Shown here piece by piece: positions 1 to 7,115 of a DNA stretch of 37,831 nt. Location of the stretch: assembly GCA_021204825.1 (NCBI GenBank), contig JAJPYR010000086.1, positions 1 to 37,831 on the forward strand, in the 5' to 3' direction. Source of the DNA: Clostridia bacterium. GTDB taxonomy: Bacteria; Bacillota; Clostridia; Christensenellales; Borkfalkiaceae. The notes beneath the pieces were generated by a model that worked only from the letters and a program-made list of their open reading frames with translations, searched no databases and was not told the origin of the DNA. The stretch's first letter is position 1. Each line of letters begins with the position of its first letter. The translations under genes were made by a program, and so were the position numbers.

Positions 1-21
1 GAAAAAATCGTTTATTTTATA

Positions 22-145
22 AAACTTGCATCTCACACCCTCTTCCCCTATTTCTTTTCAAAAATTCGCATCCGTTCTATTTATAAAGCGAACGGCTGCG
101 AATTTTTGAAACGAAATAGGGGCAGAGGGTGTGAGATGCAAGTTT
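22..145. repeat. Near-perfect long inverted repeat (56-bp arms)
   Basis: Arms at 22-77 and 90-145 are reverse complements with only three mismatches, around a 12-nt loop. On each strand this would fold into one very long hairpin. It is AT-rich compared with the genes and lies just past the terminator of the minus-strand tRNA-Leu. No transposase or clear target-site duplication is visible. It could be a MITE-like or other non-autonomous element, or a long structured 3' region. Bases 146-261, between it and the terminator, show no gene. Confidence 0.85.
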
Positions 146-261
146 GATACCATCCCCGATTTTGGCCTTGTTTTTTCCGGAATATCAAGGGATTCAGCTT
201 TAAAATGATACAAAATCAGGGGCAAATACCGCAGATTATTGGCTAAATTGGCCAAAATAAC

Positions 262-287
262 AAAAAAAAAACGTATCGAAGATACGT
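262..287 (-). terminator. Rho-independent terminator of tRNA-Leu(CAA)
   Basis: A 7-bp stem (271-277 with 281-287) has a 3-nt loop. Read on the minus strand it is followed by nine or more U. It begins a few bases after the tRNA 3' end. The plus-strand side also has a T run (291-296), so it may work in both directions. Confidence 0.85.
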
Positions 288-295
288 CACTTTTT

Positions 296-382
296 TGGTG
301 CCGCAGGCCGGACTCGAACCGGCACGGTATCGCTACCAATGGATTTTGAGTCCATCGCGTCTGCCAATTTCACCACTGCGGC
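296..382 (-). tRNA. tRNA-Leu (anticodon CAA)
   Basis: This is an 87-nt class II tRNA with a genomically encoded CCA. The acceptor arms GCCGCAG/CTGCGGC pair perfectly. The anticodon loop is CTCAAAA (anticodon CAA, decodes UUG). A long variable arm (GGTA/TACC stem) and the T arm GCCGG-TTCGAGT-CCGGC identify it as leucine. It is transcribed away from polA and has its own promoter and terminator. Confidence 0.95.
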
Positions 383-432
383 ATTCATATACGGGGCCTT
401 GGAGCCTGTAAGGGGCCCGCCAGCATGTTAAG

Positions 433-461
433 ATTATAATTGAAGATGTGCCCAAAATCAA
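433..461 (-). promoter_or_regulatory. Sigma-A-type promoter of tRNA-Leu(CAA)
   Basis: On the minus strand the -35 TTGATT (456-461) and the -10 TATAAT (433-438) are separated by exactly 17 bp. The hexamers face the tRNA about 45 bp downstream. It lies back to back with the polA promoter. Confidence 0.8.
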
Positions 462-479
462 GCTTTTTGGCGCGTGCTA

Positions 480-508
480 TTGATTTTATTTCCCTGCAAA
501 GGTATACT
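480..508 (+). promoter_or_regulatory. polA promoter, probably giving a leaderless mRNA
   Basis: The -35 TTGATT (480-485) and -10 TATACT (503-508) have a 17-bp spacer. The expected +1 is near 515, and the PolA ATG is at 516. Almost no 5' UTR would exist, and no Shine-Dalgarno sequence could be carried on the transcript. Confidence 0.75.
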
Positions 509-515
509 TGGGGGT

Positions 516-3086
516 ATGAAGAAACTAGCTTTGATAGACGGCAACAGCCTGTTCAACCGGGCATATTACGCGACCCCTGTGTTCTCCACGAAGAGCGGGC
601 AGCCCACGAATGCCATATTCGGCTTTGTGAAGCTGCTCTTTAAGATAATGCAGGATTTGGAGCCGGATTATATCCTGTGCGCGTTTGACCTCAAGGCACC
701 TACGTTCAGGCACAAGATGTATGATGATTACAAGGGCACAAGGCATGCCATGCCGGATGCGCTGCAGGTGCAGGTGCCCCTTTTGAAGGACCTCCTTCGG
801 GCCATGAAGATAGCCATCCGTGAGCAGGAGGGCATTGAAGCAGATGATATTTTGGGCACCATCTCCAAAAAGCTTGGCGGGGAGGCGCACAGCTACATCT
901 ATACAGGGGACAGGGACAGTTTCCAGCTTGTGGATGATTACACGGACATATGCTTCACAGTGAAGGGCGTGAGTGACTTGAAGGAGCTCAACGCACAGAA
1001 TTTCGTATCCGAGATGGGTATAGAGCCCAGGCAGATTATAGACCTGAAGTCTCTTATGGGGGACACGTCAGACAACATCCCGGGCGTTGCCGGCGTAGGT
1101 GACAAGACGGCGATGAACCTTATACAAAAGTACGGCTCTTTGGACGGAGTATACAGCCATTTGGATGAAATAGGCGGGGCGCTCCATAAGAAGCTCGTCG
1201 CGGGAAGGGAGTCCGCATACCTTTCATATGAGCTCTCCACAATCCACAGGGACTGTGACGTGGACATATGCCTCGAAGAGTGTGTCACGCCTAAGACGTA
1301 CGGACAGGACGTCAAGGCACTGTTCCGTGAGTATGAGTTCAAGTCCCTTCTGGGGCTCAAGATATTCGATGAGCCTGAGGAAGAAACTGTTCATGGGGAC
1401 ACAGAGGTCCCTAAGGCTGTCAATATAGATACAACAGACATCTCGCTGCCCTTTGCAGATCCGTACCGGGAGCTCTGCGTGGACCTGCGCTCAGATTCCG
1501 TGCGAATATACAACGGCAGCCGCCAGTACACATACAGGCTCATGGTCAACATTCTGGACCAGAATGTCATAAGCTCCGGGGATATTTCAGAGCTCCTTAA
1601 GCGTGTCTTTTTGGATGAATCCCACAGGGTCATTGTGTTCGATTACAAGAACGTGCTGCACCTTCTGGAGGACTATAATGTAGCCCCCAGGGCTCCTGTG
1701 GATGACCTTGCGCTCATAAAGTACCTCTGCGATTACGCCCCCATGCAGGACAGCCTGCCCAAGGTATGTGCGGCATATGACATCCAGGACAGCATGTCCG
1801 CATATGCAATCTCTGTCATTTATGCAGAGTACATGGAAAAGATGCGTGCGGATGAAAAGCTCCGGGACCTTTATGAGAACGTGGAAAAGCCTTTGACCCT
1901 TGTCCTGTATGACATGGAAACAAAGGGAGTAACAGTTTCCCCTGAGATGCTGGATGAGATGAAGGCAAAGTACCAGCAGGTGCAGGAAAACTTAAGGGAC
2001 TGCATCTATAAGCAGTGCGGGAAGGAGTTCAACATCAACTCGCCCTCACAGCTGGGGCAGGTTCTGTATGACACCTTCAGCATAACGGAGCTCAAGAACA
2101 AGAAGACGGGCAAGTTCTCAACCAGCGCAGATGTCCTGGAAAAGTACAAGGACCAGTATCCGGTAATCCAGGATGTGCTCTCGTACAGGTTCTATGCAAA
2201 GCTCATCTCCACATATCTGGACGGCCTCAAGGACTATGCCGTGAAGTCCAAGGGCAACGTGATTCATACCACATACAACCAGATGCAGACCTCCACAGGC
2301 CGCCTGTCCAGCTCCGGCCCCAACCTGCAGAACATCCCCGTAAGGGATGATGAGGGCCGCGAGATACGAAGAGCCTTCATACCCAGGCAGGGGAGAGTGT
2401 TCGTAAATGCGGATTACTCCCAGATAGAGCTGCGCCTGCTTGCTCACTGCTCCGGATGCAAAGAGCTCATAGACGCATACAACCAGGGCGAAGACATCCA
2501 CAGGCTCACAGCCTCCCAGGTCTTCGGCGTTCCCTTGGAACAGGTAACCAAGGACATGCGTTCTCACGCAAAGGCAGTAAACTTCGGCATAATATACGGC
2601 ATCTCAGATTACGGCCTCTCCAAGCAGATCAATGTCTCCGTTGCGGATGCCCGCAGCTACATCTCCAGGTACTTTGAGACATACAGCGCCGTAAAGGACT
2701 ACATGGACTCCAACGTAGCCTTTGCAAAGGAGCACGGATACGTGGAGACCCTCACGGGCCGCAAGCGTGCCATCCCGGAGCTCCAGTCCGGCAATTACAC
2801 CATGAGGCAGTTCGGAGAAAGGGCCGCCATGAACATGCCCCTGCAGGGCACCAGTGCGGACATCATAAAGATAGCCATGAACAGCGTCTGCCGGGGCCTC
2901 AAATCCGCAGGCCTCAAGGCAGACCTTATCCTGCAGGTCCATGACGAGCTTGTTTTGGAAGCAGACGAGGATGATGCGGACAAGGCTGCGGCAATATTGA
3001 AGGACGGCATGGAGAACGCCATGTCCCTTAAGGTGCCTTTGACGGTAGAGGTCCACACGGGCAGGGACTGGTTCGCCCTCAAGTAG
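516..3086 (+). CDS. polA: DNA polymerase I (proofreading domain apparently inactive)
   Basis: This 856-residue enzyme fills gaps and removes RNA primers in replication and repair. The N-terminal 5' nuclease domain (about 1-290) begins MKKLALIDGNSLFNRAYYA and contains the helix-hairpin-helix stretch GDTSDNIPGVAGVGDKTA. The middle region has the position of a 3'-5' exonuclease fold, but the DxE-type exo motifs are not recognisable (VDLRSDS stands where Exo I is expected), so proofreading is probably lost, as in many Gram-positive PolA proteins. The polymerase motifs are intact: motif A D633YSQIELR, motif B K686AVNFGIIYG, motif C H809DE. I chose the ATG at 516 because family members begin here; the reading frame stays open further upstream, but that part overlaps the promoter. 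coaE follows after 120 bp. Confidence 0.97.
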   Translation: MKKLALIDGNSLFNRAYYATPVFSTKSGQPTNAIFGFVKLLFKIMQDLEPDYILCAFDLKAPTFRHKMYDDYKGTRHAMPDALQVQVPLLKDLLRAMKIAIREQEGIEADDILGTISKKLGGEAHSYIYTGDRDSFQLVDDYTDICFTVKGVSDLKELNAQNFVSEMGIEPRQIIDLKSLMGDTSDNIPGVAGVGDKTAMNLIQKYGSLDGVYSHLDEIGGALHKKLVAGRESAYLSYELSTIHRDCDVDICLEECVTPKTYGQDVKALFREYEFKSLLGLKIFDEPEEETVHGDTEVPKAVNIDTTDISLPFADPYRELCVDLRSDSVRIYNGSRQYTYRLMVNILDQNVISSGDISELLKRVFLDESHRVIVFDYKNVLHLLEDYNVAPRAPVDDLALIKYLCDYAPMQDSLPKVCAAYDIQDSMSAYAISVIYAEYMEKMRADEKLRDLYENVEKPLTLVLYDMETKGVTVSPEMLDEMKAKYQQVQENLRDCIYKQCGKEFNINSPSQLGQVLYDTFSITELKNKKTGKFSTSADVLEKYKDQYPVIQDVLSYRFYAKLISTYLDGLKDYAVKSKGNVIHTTYNQMQTSTGRLSSSGPNLQNIPVRDDEGREIRRAFIPRQGRVFVNADYSQIELRLLAHCSGCKELIDAYNQGEDIHRLTASQVFGVPLEQVTKDMRSHAKAVNFGIIYGISDYGLSKQINVSVADARSYISRYFETYSAVKDYMDSNVAFAKEHGYVETLTGRKRAIPELQSGNYTMRQFGERAAMNMPLQGTSADIIKIAMNSVCRGLKSAGLKADLILQVHDELVLEADEDDADKAAAILKDGMENAMSLKVPLTVEVHTGRDWFALK

Positions 3087-3206
3087 ACTGTCAGACAGCG
3101 GTTTCCCCTGTGGACAGGCAACAGCGCCATCGCCCGCCGGCGAACAGGCTGGCAGGCATAAAAATACAGGAATATATATTCAAAACGTCAGTGGAAGAGT
3201 GACAGC

Positions 3207-3782
3207 ATGAAAGTTGCAGTTACAGGCGGCATAGGCAGCGGGAAGACCGAGCTGTGCAAATGGATAGAGAAGGAAGGCAACAGTGTCTTCTCATGTGACC
3301 AGATATACACGGAGCTTCTGGACTCCAATGAAGAGTTCCGCTCCAGGATTTTGGATGCCTTTCCTGCGGCAAAGGACGCAGAGGGGCGTCTGGACCGCAA
3401 GGTCCTTTCTGCCATTGTCTTTGAGGACAGGCGCAGGCGCGAGCAGCTAAACGGCATAACCCATCCGCTTATAATTAAAGAGCTCTTGAAACAGATGGAC
3501 TGCTGCATGACAAGCTTCGCAGAAGTGCCGCTGCTGTTTGAAGGGGGATACGAGAAGCTCTTTGACAAGGTTGTAATCGTGATGCGCGATGAAGATGACC
3601 GCATAGATGCCATAATGGAGCGCAGCGGCCTTACATACGAGGAGGCCAAGTCCCGCATGAAGGCGCAGGCCAACTATGACAAGCTGCCCATAAGCAAATA
3701 CTTTGTTGTGTACAACAACGGCACCCTGGATGACCTTCATGACAAGGCCCTGTACATCATAGATGCCGCAACAGGCCGGTAA
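3207..3782 (+). CDS. coaE: Dephospho-CoA kinase
   Basis: This 191-residue P-loop kinase catalyses the last step of coenzyme A synthesis, phosphorylating the ribose 3'-hydroxyl of dephospho-CoA. The Walker A GGIGSGKT (residues 7-14) follows the first beta strand. The family features DQIYTELLD, RITHPLI-like NGITHPLII and the PLLFEGGYEKLFD segment are all present, and length is normal. A purine-rich GGAAGAG lies upstream of the ATG. coaE often follows polA in Bacillota (in Bacillus with mutM between), which supports the call. A strong terminator lies 29 bp past the stop. Confidence 0.96.
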   Translation: MKVAVTGGIGSGKTELCKWIEKEGNSVFSCDQIYTELLDSNEEFRSRILDAFPAAKDAEGRLDRKVLSAIVFEDRRRREQLNGITHPLIIKELLKQMDCCMTSFAEVPLLFEGGYEKLFDKVVIVMRDEDDRIDAIMERSGLTYEEAKSRMKAQANYDKLPISKYFVVYNNGTLDDLHDKALYIIDAATGR

Positions 3783-3810
3783 CAGACCAGCAGACTGTAA
3801 TTCCACAATC

Positions 3811-3840
3811 AAAAGCCCGGCCAGTCAAGCCGGGTTTTCT
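3811..3840 (+). terminator. Terminator after coaE
   Basis: An 11-bp stem, AAAAGCCCGGC (3811-3821) with its complement (3829-3839), has a 7-nt loop and a TTTTCT tail. It ends the polA-coaE unit and separates it from the convergent tRNA-Leu. Confidence 0.85.
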
Positions 3841-3916
3841 GTACCTGAATCTGCTGCCGGACAGAGGTCAAGGAATAAAAATTTGTCCCTTTTTTGTTCC
3901 TCTTTTAAAATCTGCC

Positions 3917-3960
3917 AAAAAAAGTGCGGTATATATGCACGTTTTTGCATATATACCGCT
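3917..3960 (-). terminator. Terminator of tRNA-Leu(AAG)
   Basis: On the minus strand, a stem of about 14 bp (GCGGTATATATGC and its complement) has a short loop and is followed by a run of seven U. It starts a few bases beyond the tRNA CCA end. Confidence 0.88.
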
Positions 3961-3962
3961 CT

Positions 3963-4047
3963 TGGTGCACTCGACAGGAGTCGAACCTGCATGGATTGCT
4001 CCACAAGATCCTTAGTCTTGCGCGTCTGCCAATTCCGCCACGGGTGC
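3963..4047 (-). tRNA. tRNA-Leu (anticodon AAG)
   Basis: This 85-nt class II tRNA has encoded CCA, a TGGA/TCCA variable arm and a normal T arm. The anticodon stem CAAGA/TCTTG encloses the 7-nt loop CTAAGGA, so the anticodon is A34-A35-G36 with G37, reading CUU and, if A34 becomes inosine, CUC and CUA. The acceptor stem GCACCCG/CGAGTGC has one C5-A68 mismatch. An A34 leucine tRNA is less usual in bacteria than GAG. Confidence 0.9.
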
Positions 4048-4068
4048 ATGCCCTTTTGAACAACGCTT

Positions 4069-4097
4069 ATTTTAAAGGGTTTGGGTTTTGTTGTCAA
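4069..4097 (-). promoter_or_regulatory. Promoter of tRNA-Leu(AAG)
   Basis: On the minus strand the -35 is a consensus TTGACA (4092-4097) and the -10 is TAAAAT (4069-4074), with a 17-bp spacer. It faces the tRNA about 20 bp downstream. Confidence 0.85.
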
Positions 4098-4147
4098 GCT
4101 AAAATGAAGAGATTTTGCTGCAAAATCATAACCAAATCGGATTTTGC

Positions 4148-4176
4148 TTGCATATTGTTATTCTTAGTGCTATACT
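4148..4176 (+). promoter_or_regulatory. Promoter of the asp23-like gene
   Basis: The -35 TTGCAT (4148-4153) and -10 TATACT (4171-4176) have a 17-bp spacer. The expected start is near 4183, giving a leader of about 85 nt with GGAGGA at 4251-4256 before the ATG. Confidence 0.75.
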
Positions 4177-4266
4177 AACCACACACAAAGGGACGGGACA
4201 GGCTGTCCTTTCAGCGGAGAACAGCATTTTGCGGCACCAGAAAAAGCGCCGGAGGATACATTCATT

Positions 4267-4599
4267 ATGGCTCATGTAAGAGTAGACACTGGCAACAACG
4301 GCCAGATATCATATGATACCAGCATTGTGGCAGGCATTGTGGCCATTGCCGTGGAGCAGGTTCCGGGGGCATATCCCCTCAACACCAAGAACAAGGGCAT
4401 CAGGCTCACCTTCGGAAAGAAGGGGGACGTAGATGCGGACATCTCCGTCAAGGTGGACAGCTGCGAGAATGTCACAAAGCTTGCATACCAGATACAGCAG
4501 TCCATAAAGCACAATGTTGAGTCCATGACCAAGTACAAGGTCAACAGGGTGGACGTTCATATCCAGGACGTCAATCTCAATCCGGCCGGAGCAGTATGA
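4267..4599 (+). CDS. Asp23/Gls24 family envelope stress protein
   Basis: This 110-residue protein belongs to the Asp23/Gls24 (DUF322) family, small alkaline-shock or envelope-associated proteins that are common just upstream of nusB in Bacillota. The family pattern is visible: an N-terminal ISYDTSIVAGIVAIAVEQVPG helix region, a central VDADISVKVD strand and a C-terminal VNRVDVHIQDV strand. There is no transmembrane segment or signal peptide. It has its own promoter and a strong terminator, so it is probably transcribed alone. The exact biochemical role of the family is not settled. The start is supported by GGAGGA ten bases upstream. Confidence 0.9.
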   Translation: MAHVRVDTGNNGQISYDTSIVAGIVAIAVEQVPGAYPLNTKNKGIRLTFGKKGDVDADISVKVDSCENVTKLAYQIQQSIKHNVESMTKYKVNRVDVHIQDVNLNPAGAV

Positions 4600-4612
4600 T
4601 GAAGACAGGCGG

Positions 4613-4642
4613 TTCCCTTATCTCTGCATAAGGGAATTTTTT
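4613..4642 (+). terminator. Terminator after asp23-like gene
   Basis: A 9-bp perfect stem TTCCCTTAT/ATAAGGGAA has a 6-nt loop and is followed by six T. It isolates the asp23-like gene from nusB. Confidence 0.92.
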
Positions 4643-4753
4643 CAGTGCAGGCATTATGGTTTCCTCTGTGGAAATCATCCGTTTCTGCAGAATATACGCG
4701 CAGAATTGATACATACGCCGTTTGCGCCGCTCTGCGCCGGACGGATCATAATG

Positions 4754-4828
4754 CGCCCAATGGCGCGGAATACGCCCAATGGCGCGGAATACGCCAATGG
4801 CGCGGAATACGCCAAATGGCGCGGAATA
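4754..4828 (+). repeat. Tandem repeat, 4 units of 18-19 bp
   Basis: Four head-to-tail copies of CGCCCAATGGCGCGGAATA lie at 4754-4772, 4773-4791, 4792-4809 and 4810-4828. The last two differ by indels in the CCC/AA run. Each copy contains a small GGCGC/GCGCC inverted repeat. The array ends about 45 bp before the nusB ATG. Confidence 0.93.
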
Positions 4829-4874
4829 TACAGACGGCGCAAGATGCGCCGTACATGAAGCTTAAGAGAGACAT

Positions 4875-5276
4875 ATGAGAGTTACAGCCAGAGAGACAGC
4901 GTTCAAAGTGATCTTCGCCTCCAACTTCACCGGAGAGATAAACAGGGGCACGGCAAGGGCCCTGTACAAGTCTGAGAAGCTCACGGAGGATGACATAGAG
5001 TACGCCAACAAGGTTCTGGACACCGTGGAGATGCACTGGAATGAGTACTCTGCGATTATAGACAAGCTGTCCGTTTCATTCCCGGAAGTGAGGATCTTCC
5101 CTGCGGACAAAAGCATCATGATGCTGGCCCTGGCCGAGATATACGCATTTGATGACATCCCGGACGTTGTGTCCGTGAATGAAGCGGCAAACATAGCGTC
5201 CAAGTACTCCTCGGAGAAAAGCGCGTCATTCGTCAGCGGCATCCTGGGAGAGGCCATAAAGGAGAAGAACAGATAA
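4875..5276 (+). CDS. nusB: Transcription antitermination factor NusB
   Basis: This 133-residue all-helical RNA-binding protein joins NusE (S10) at boxA of rRNA operons to prevent premature termination. The sequence starts MRVTARETAFKVIFASNF, matching the R-x-x-A-hydrophobic-Q/K-x-L/I-F start of the family, and contains EIYAFDDIPDVVSVNEAANIASKY with SFVSGILG near the C-terminus, the conserved core helices. Length is normal. folD starts two bases after the stop, so nusB, folD and ispA read as one operon. The ribosome-binding site is weak (AGAGAG). A tandem repeat lies just upstream. Confidence 0.95.
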   Translation: MRVTARETAFKVIFASNFTGEINRGTARALYKSEKLTEDDIEYANKVLDTVEMHWNEYSAIIDKLSVSFPEVRIFPADKSIMMLALAEIYAFDDIPDVVSVNEAANIASKYSSEKSASFVSGILGEAIKEKNR

Positions 5277-5278
5277 TC

Positions 5279-6136
5279 ATGTATACGCTTATAAACGGCA
5301 ATGAGCTTTCCAGGACAATGCGCGCCGAGATGGCAGAAGAGGCCGCTCAGTTCACTGAATCCCGCGGCAGGCAGATAGGCCTTGCGGTTATCCTTGCTGG
5401 CGAGGATTCCGCATCCAAGGTGTATGTGCGCAACAAGATACGCGCCTGCGAGCAGGTGGGCATCCGTTCGTTCTCATACTATCTCCCCGAAGATGTAGCA
5501 GAGAAAGACATGGAAGAGCTCGTGCAGTCCCTCGTGGACAATGATGAAGTGGACGGCATCCTTGTGCAGCTCCCCATGCCGAAGCATCTGGACAGTGAAA
5601 AGATATTGAAGCTCATCCCCGCAGAGAAGGACGTGGACGGATTCTCCGTGTCCAATATGGGCAAGCTGGCATTGAAGCAGGACTGCCTGGTTGCATGCAC
5701 CCCCAACGGCGTAATGCAGATGCTGAAGCGCAACGGCATAGACCCTAAGGGCAAGTGCGCCACAGTGGTGGGCAGGTCCAATATAGTGGGAAAGCCCATG
5801 GCAATGCTTCTTCTGAACGCAGACGCAACGGTTACGGTATGCCACAGCAAGACACCGGACCTTAAGGAAAAGTGCCTGGGGGCGGACATACTCGTGGCTG
5901 CAATAGGCAAGCCTAAGTTCATAACCGCGGACATGGTCAAAGAGGGCGCTGTGGTCATAGATGTTGGAATGGACAGAGATGAGAACGGCAAGCTGTGCGG
6001 AGACGTGGACTTCGAGAACGTCAAGGACAAATGCTCCTATATAACCCCTGTGCCCGGCGGCGTAGGCCCCATGACAATCACAATGCTCATGTACAACACA
6101 ATAGAGGCAGCTAAAGCAAGGACCCGCAGCATATGA
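5279..6136 (+). CDS. folD: Methylenetetrahydrofolate dehydrogenase / methenyltetrahydrofolate cyclohydrolase
   Basis: This 285-residue bifunctional cytosolic enzyme interconverts 5,10-methylene- and 10-formyl-tetrahydrofolate using NADP. The catalytic YVRNKIRACEQVGI segment holds the YxxxK lysine. The substrate loop reads ILVQLPMPKHL, the Rossmann signature VVGRSNIVGKPMAMLLL, and the C-terminal signature PVPGGVGPMTITML. It is full length. It starts two bases after nusB and its stop overlaps the ispA start by four bases (ATGA), indicating translational coupling. In many related genomes xseA and xseB sit between this gene and ispA; here they do not. Confidence 0.97.
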   Translation: MYTLINGNELSRTMRAEMAEEAAQFTESRGRQIGLAVILAGEDSASKVYVRNKIRACEQVGIRSFSYYLPEDVAEKDMEELVQSLVDNDEVDGILVQLPMPKHLDSEKILKLIPAEKDVDGFSVSNMGKLALKQDCLVACTPNGVMQMLKRNGIDPKGKCATVVGRSNIVGKPMAMLLLNADATVTVCHSKTPDLKEKCLGADILVAAIGKPKFITADMVKEGAVVIDVGMDRDENGKLCGDVDFENVKDKCSYITPVPGGVGPMTITMLMYNTIEAAKARTRSI

Positions 6137-7008
6137 CCCAGTTCCAGAAGGCACTTAAAAAATACAGAGAAACAGTGGACGCAAAGGTTGACGACTTCTG
6201 CGCAAAGCTCGACTGCCGCCCCAGAGTGCTCCGTGAGGGCATGATATACTCTTTAAAGTCCGGCGGGAAGAGGGTGCGTCCCATAATGGTCCTGGCATGC
6301 GCAGACATGCTTGGCGTGGAGCAGGAGAGGGTCCTGGACCTGGCACTTGCCATAGAGCTCATCCATACATATTCCCTCATACATGATGATCTCCCGGAGA
6401 TGGACAATGATGACTTCCGCCGCGGACGCCCTTCCAACCATGCGGTCTTCGGGCCCGGCAACGCCCTGCTTGCGGGAGACGGCCTTCTCAACTCCGCATA
6501 CGGCATAATGCTCAAGGTGTGCAACGAGGACCAGACGGCCCTGGCCGCTGCAAACTGGATCTGCGAAGCCGCAGGCATATACGGCATGATAGGCGGACAG
6601 AGCGCAGACCTTCTGCATGAGAACGATTCCTGCCGTGATGAGCAGATTCTGGACTTCATATACTCCAACAAGACCGGCAAGCTCATTACTGCAGCCTGCG
6701 TGACCCCGTGCCTTATGGGCGGCGGGTACTTCCTTGAGATGAACACATACGGCGAGCGCCTGGGCAAGCTCTTCCAGCTAACGGATGACATTCTGGACGT
6801 GGAGGGAAGCCGTGAGGAAATAGGCAAGACCCCCGGCAAGGATGCCAAAGAGGGCAAGTACACGGCCGTGAGCCTCTACGGCCTGGACAACTCCAAGAAA
6901 AAGGTCCTTTCACTGCAGCAGGACTGCCTGGATGCCCTGGAGGGCATAGACAGGGACACCTGGTTCTTCCGTGAGCTTGCCAACTACATAGCAGGCCGCA
7001 CCAACTGA
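6133..7008 (+). CDS. ispA: Polyprenyl (farnesyl-type) diphosphate synthase
   Basis: This 291-residue trans-prenyltransferase condenses isopentenyl diphosphate with allylic diphosphates to give farnesyl or a related diphosphate. The first aspartate-rich motif is in HDDLPEMDNDDFRRGRP and the second in QLTDDILDVEG. The GGKRVRP substrate-binding stretch precedes them. The gene overlaps folD by four bases and is followed by dxs, the first enzyme of the precursor-supplying pathway. Farnesyl rather than geranylgeranyl specificity is inferred from family and context. A terminator follows directly. Confidence 0.93.
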   Translation: MTQFQKALKKYRETVDAKVDDFCAKLDCRPRVLREGMIYSLKSGGKRVRPIMVLACADMLGVEQERVLDLALAIELIHTYSLIHDDLPEMDNDDFRRGRPSNHAVFGPGNALLAGDGLLNSAYGIMLKVCNEDQTALAAANWICEAAGIYGMIGGQSADLLHENDSCRDEQILDFIYSNKTGKLITAACVTPCLMGGGYFLEMNTYGERLGKLFQLTDDILDVEGSREEIGKTPGKDAKEGKYTAVSLYGLDNSKKKVLSLQQDCLDALEGIDRDTWFFRELANYIAGRTN

Positions 7009-7015
7009 CGCATGC

Positions 7016-7035
7016 AAAGCCCCCAAGGGGCTTTT
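7016..7035 (+). terminator. Terminator after ispA
   Basis: An 8-bp stem AAAGCCCC/GGGGCTTT has a 3-nt loop and a short T tail, eight bases beyond the ispA stop. It may only attenuate transcription into dxs, since no clear promoter was found between them. Confidence 0.7.
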
Positions 7036-7115
7036 GTGCCATTTCCGGCACATATATTATTATTTTGCTGTGGGCATCATACAAGCCCGCAGGGCAGATT
7101 TAAAGAGAGACTGGA

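Noticed and set aside
58..339. 93-codon minus-strand ORF
   Set aside because: It runs through the tRNA-Leu, its terminator and the inverted repeat, and has no protein-like pattern.
4645..4878. 77-codon ORF before nusB
   Set aside because: Its reading frame is mostly the 19-bp tandem repeat, and it has no ribosome-binding site.
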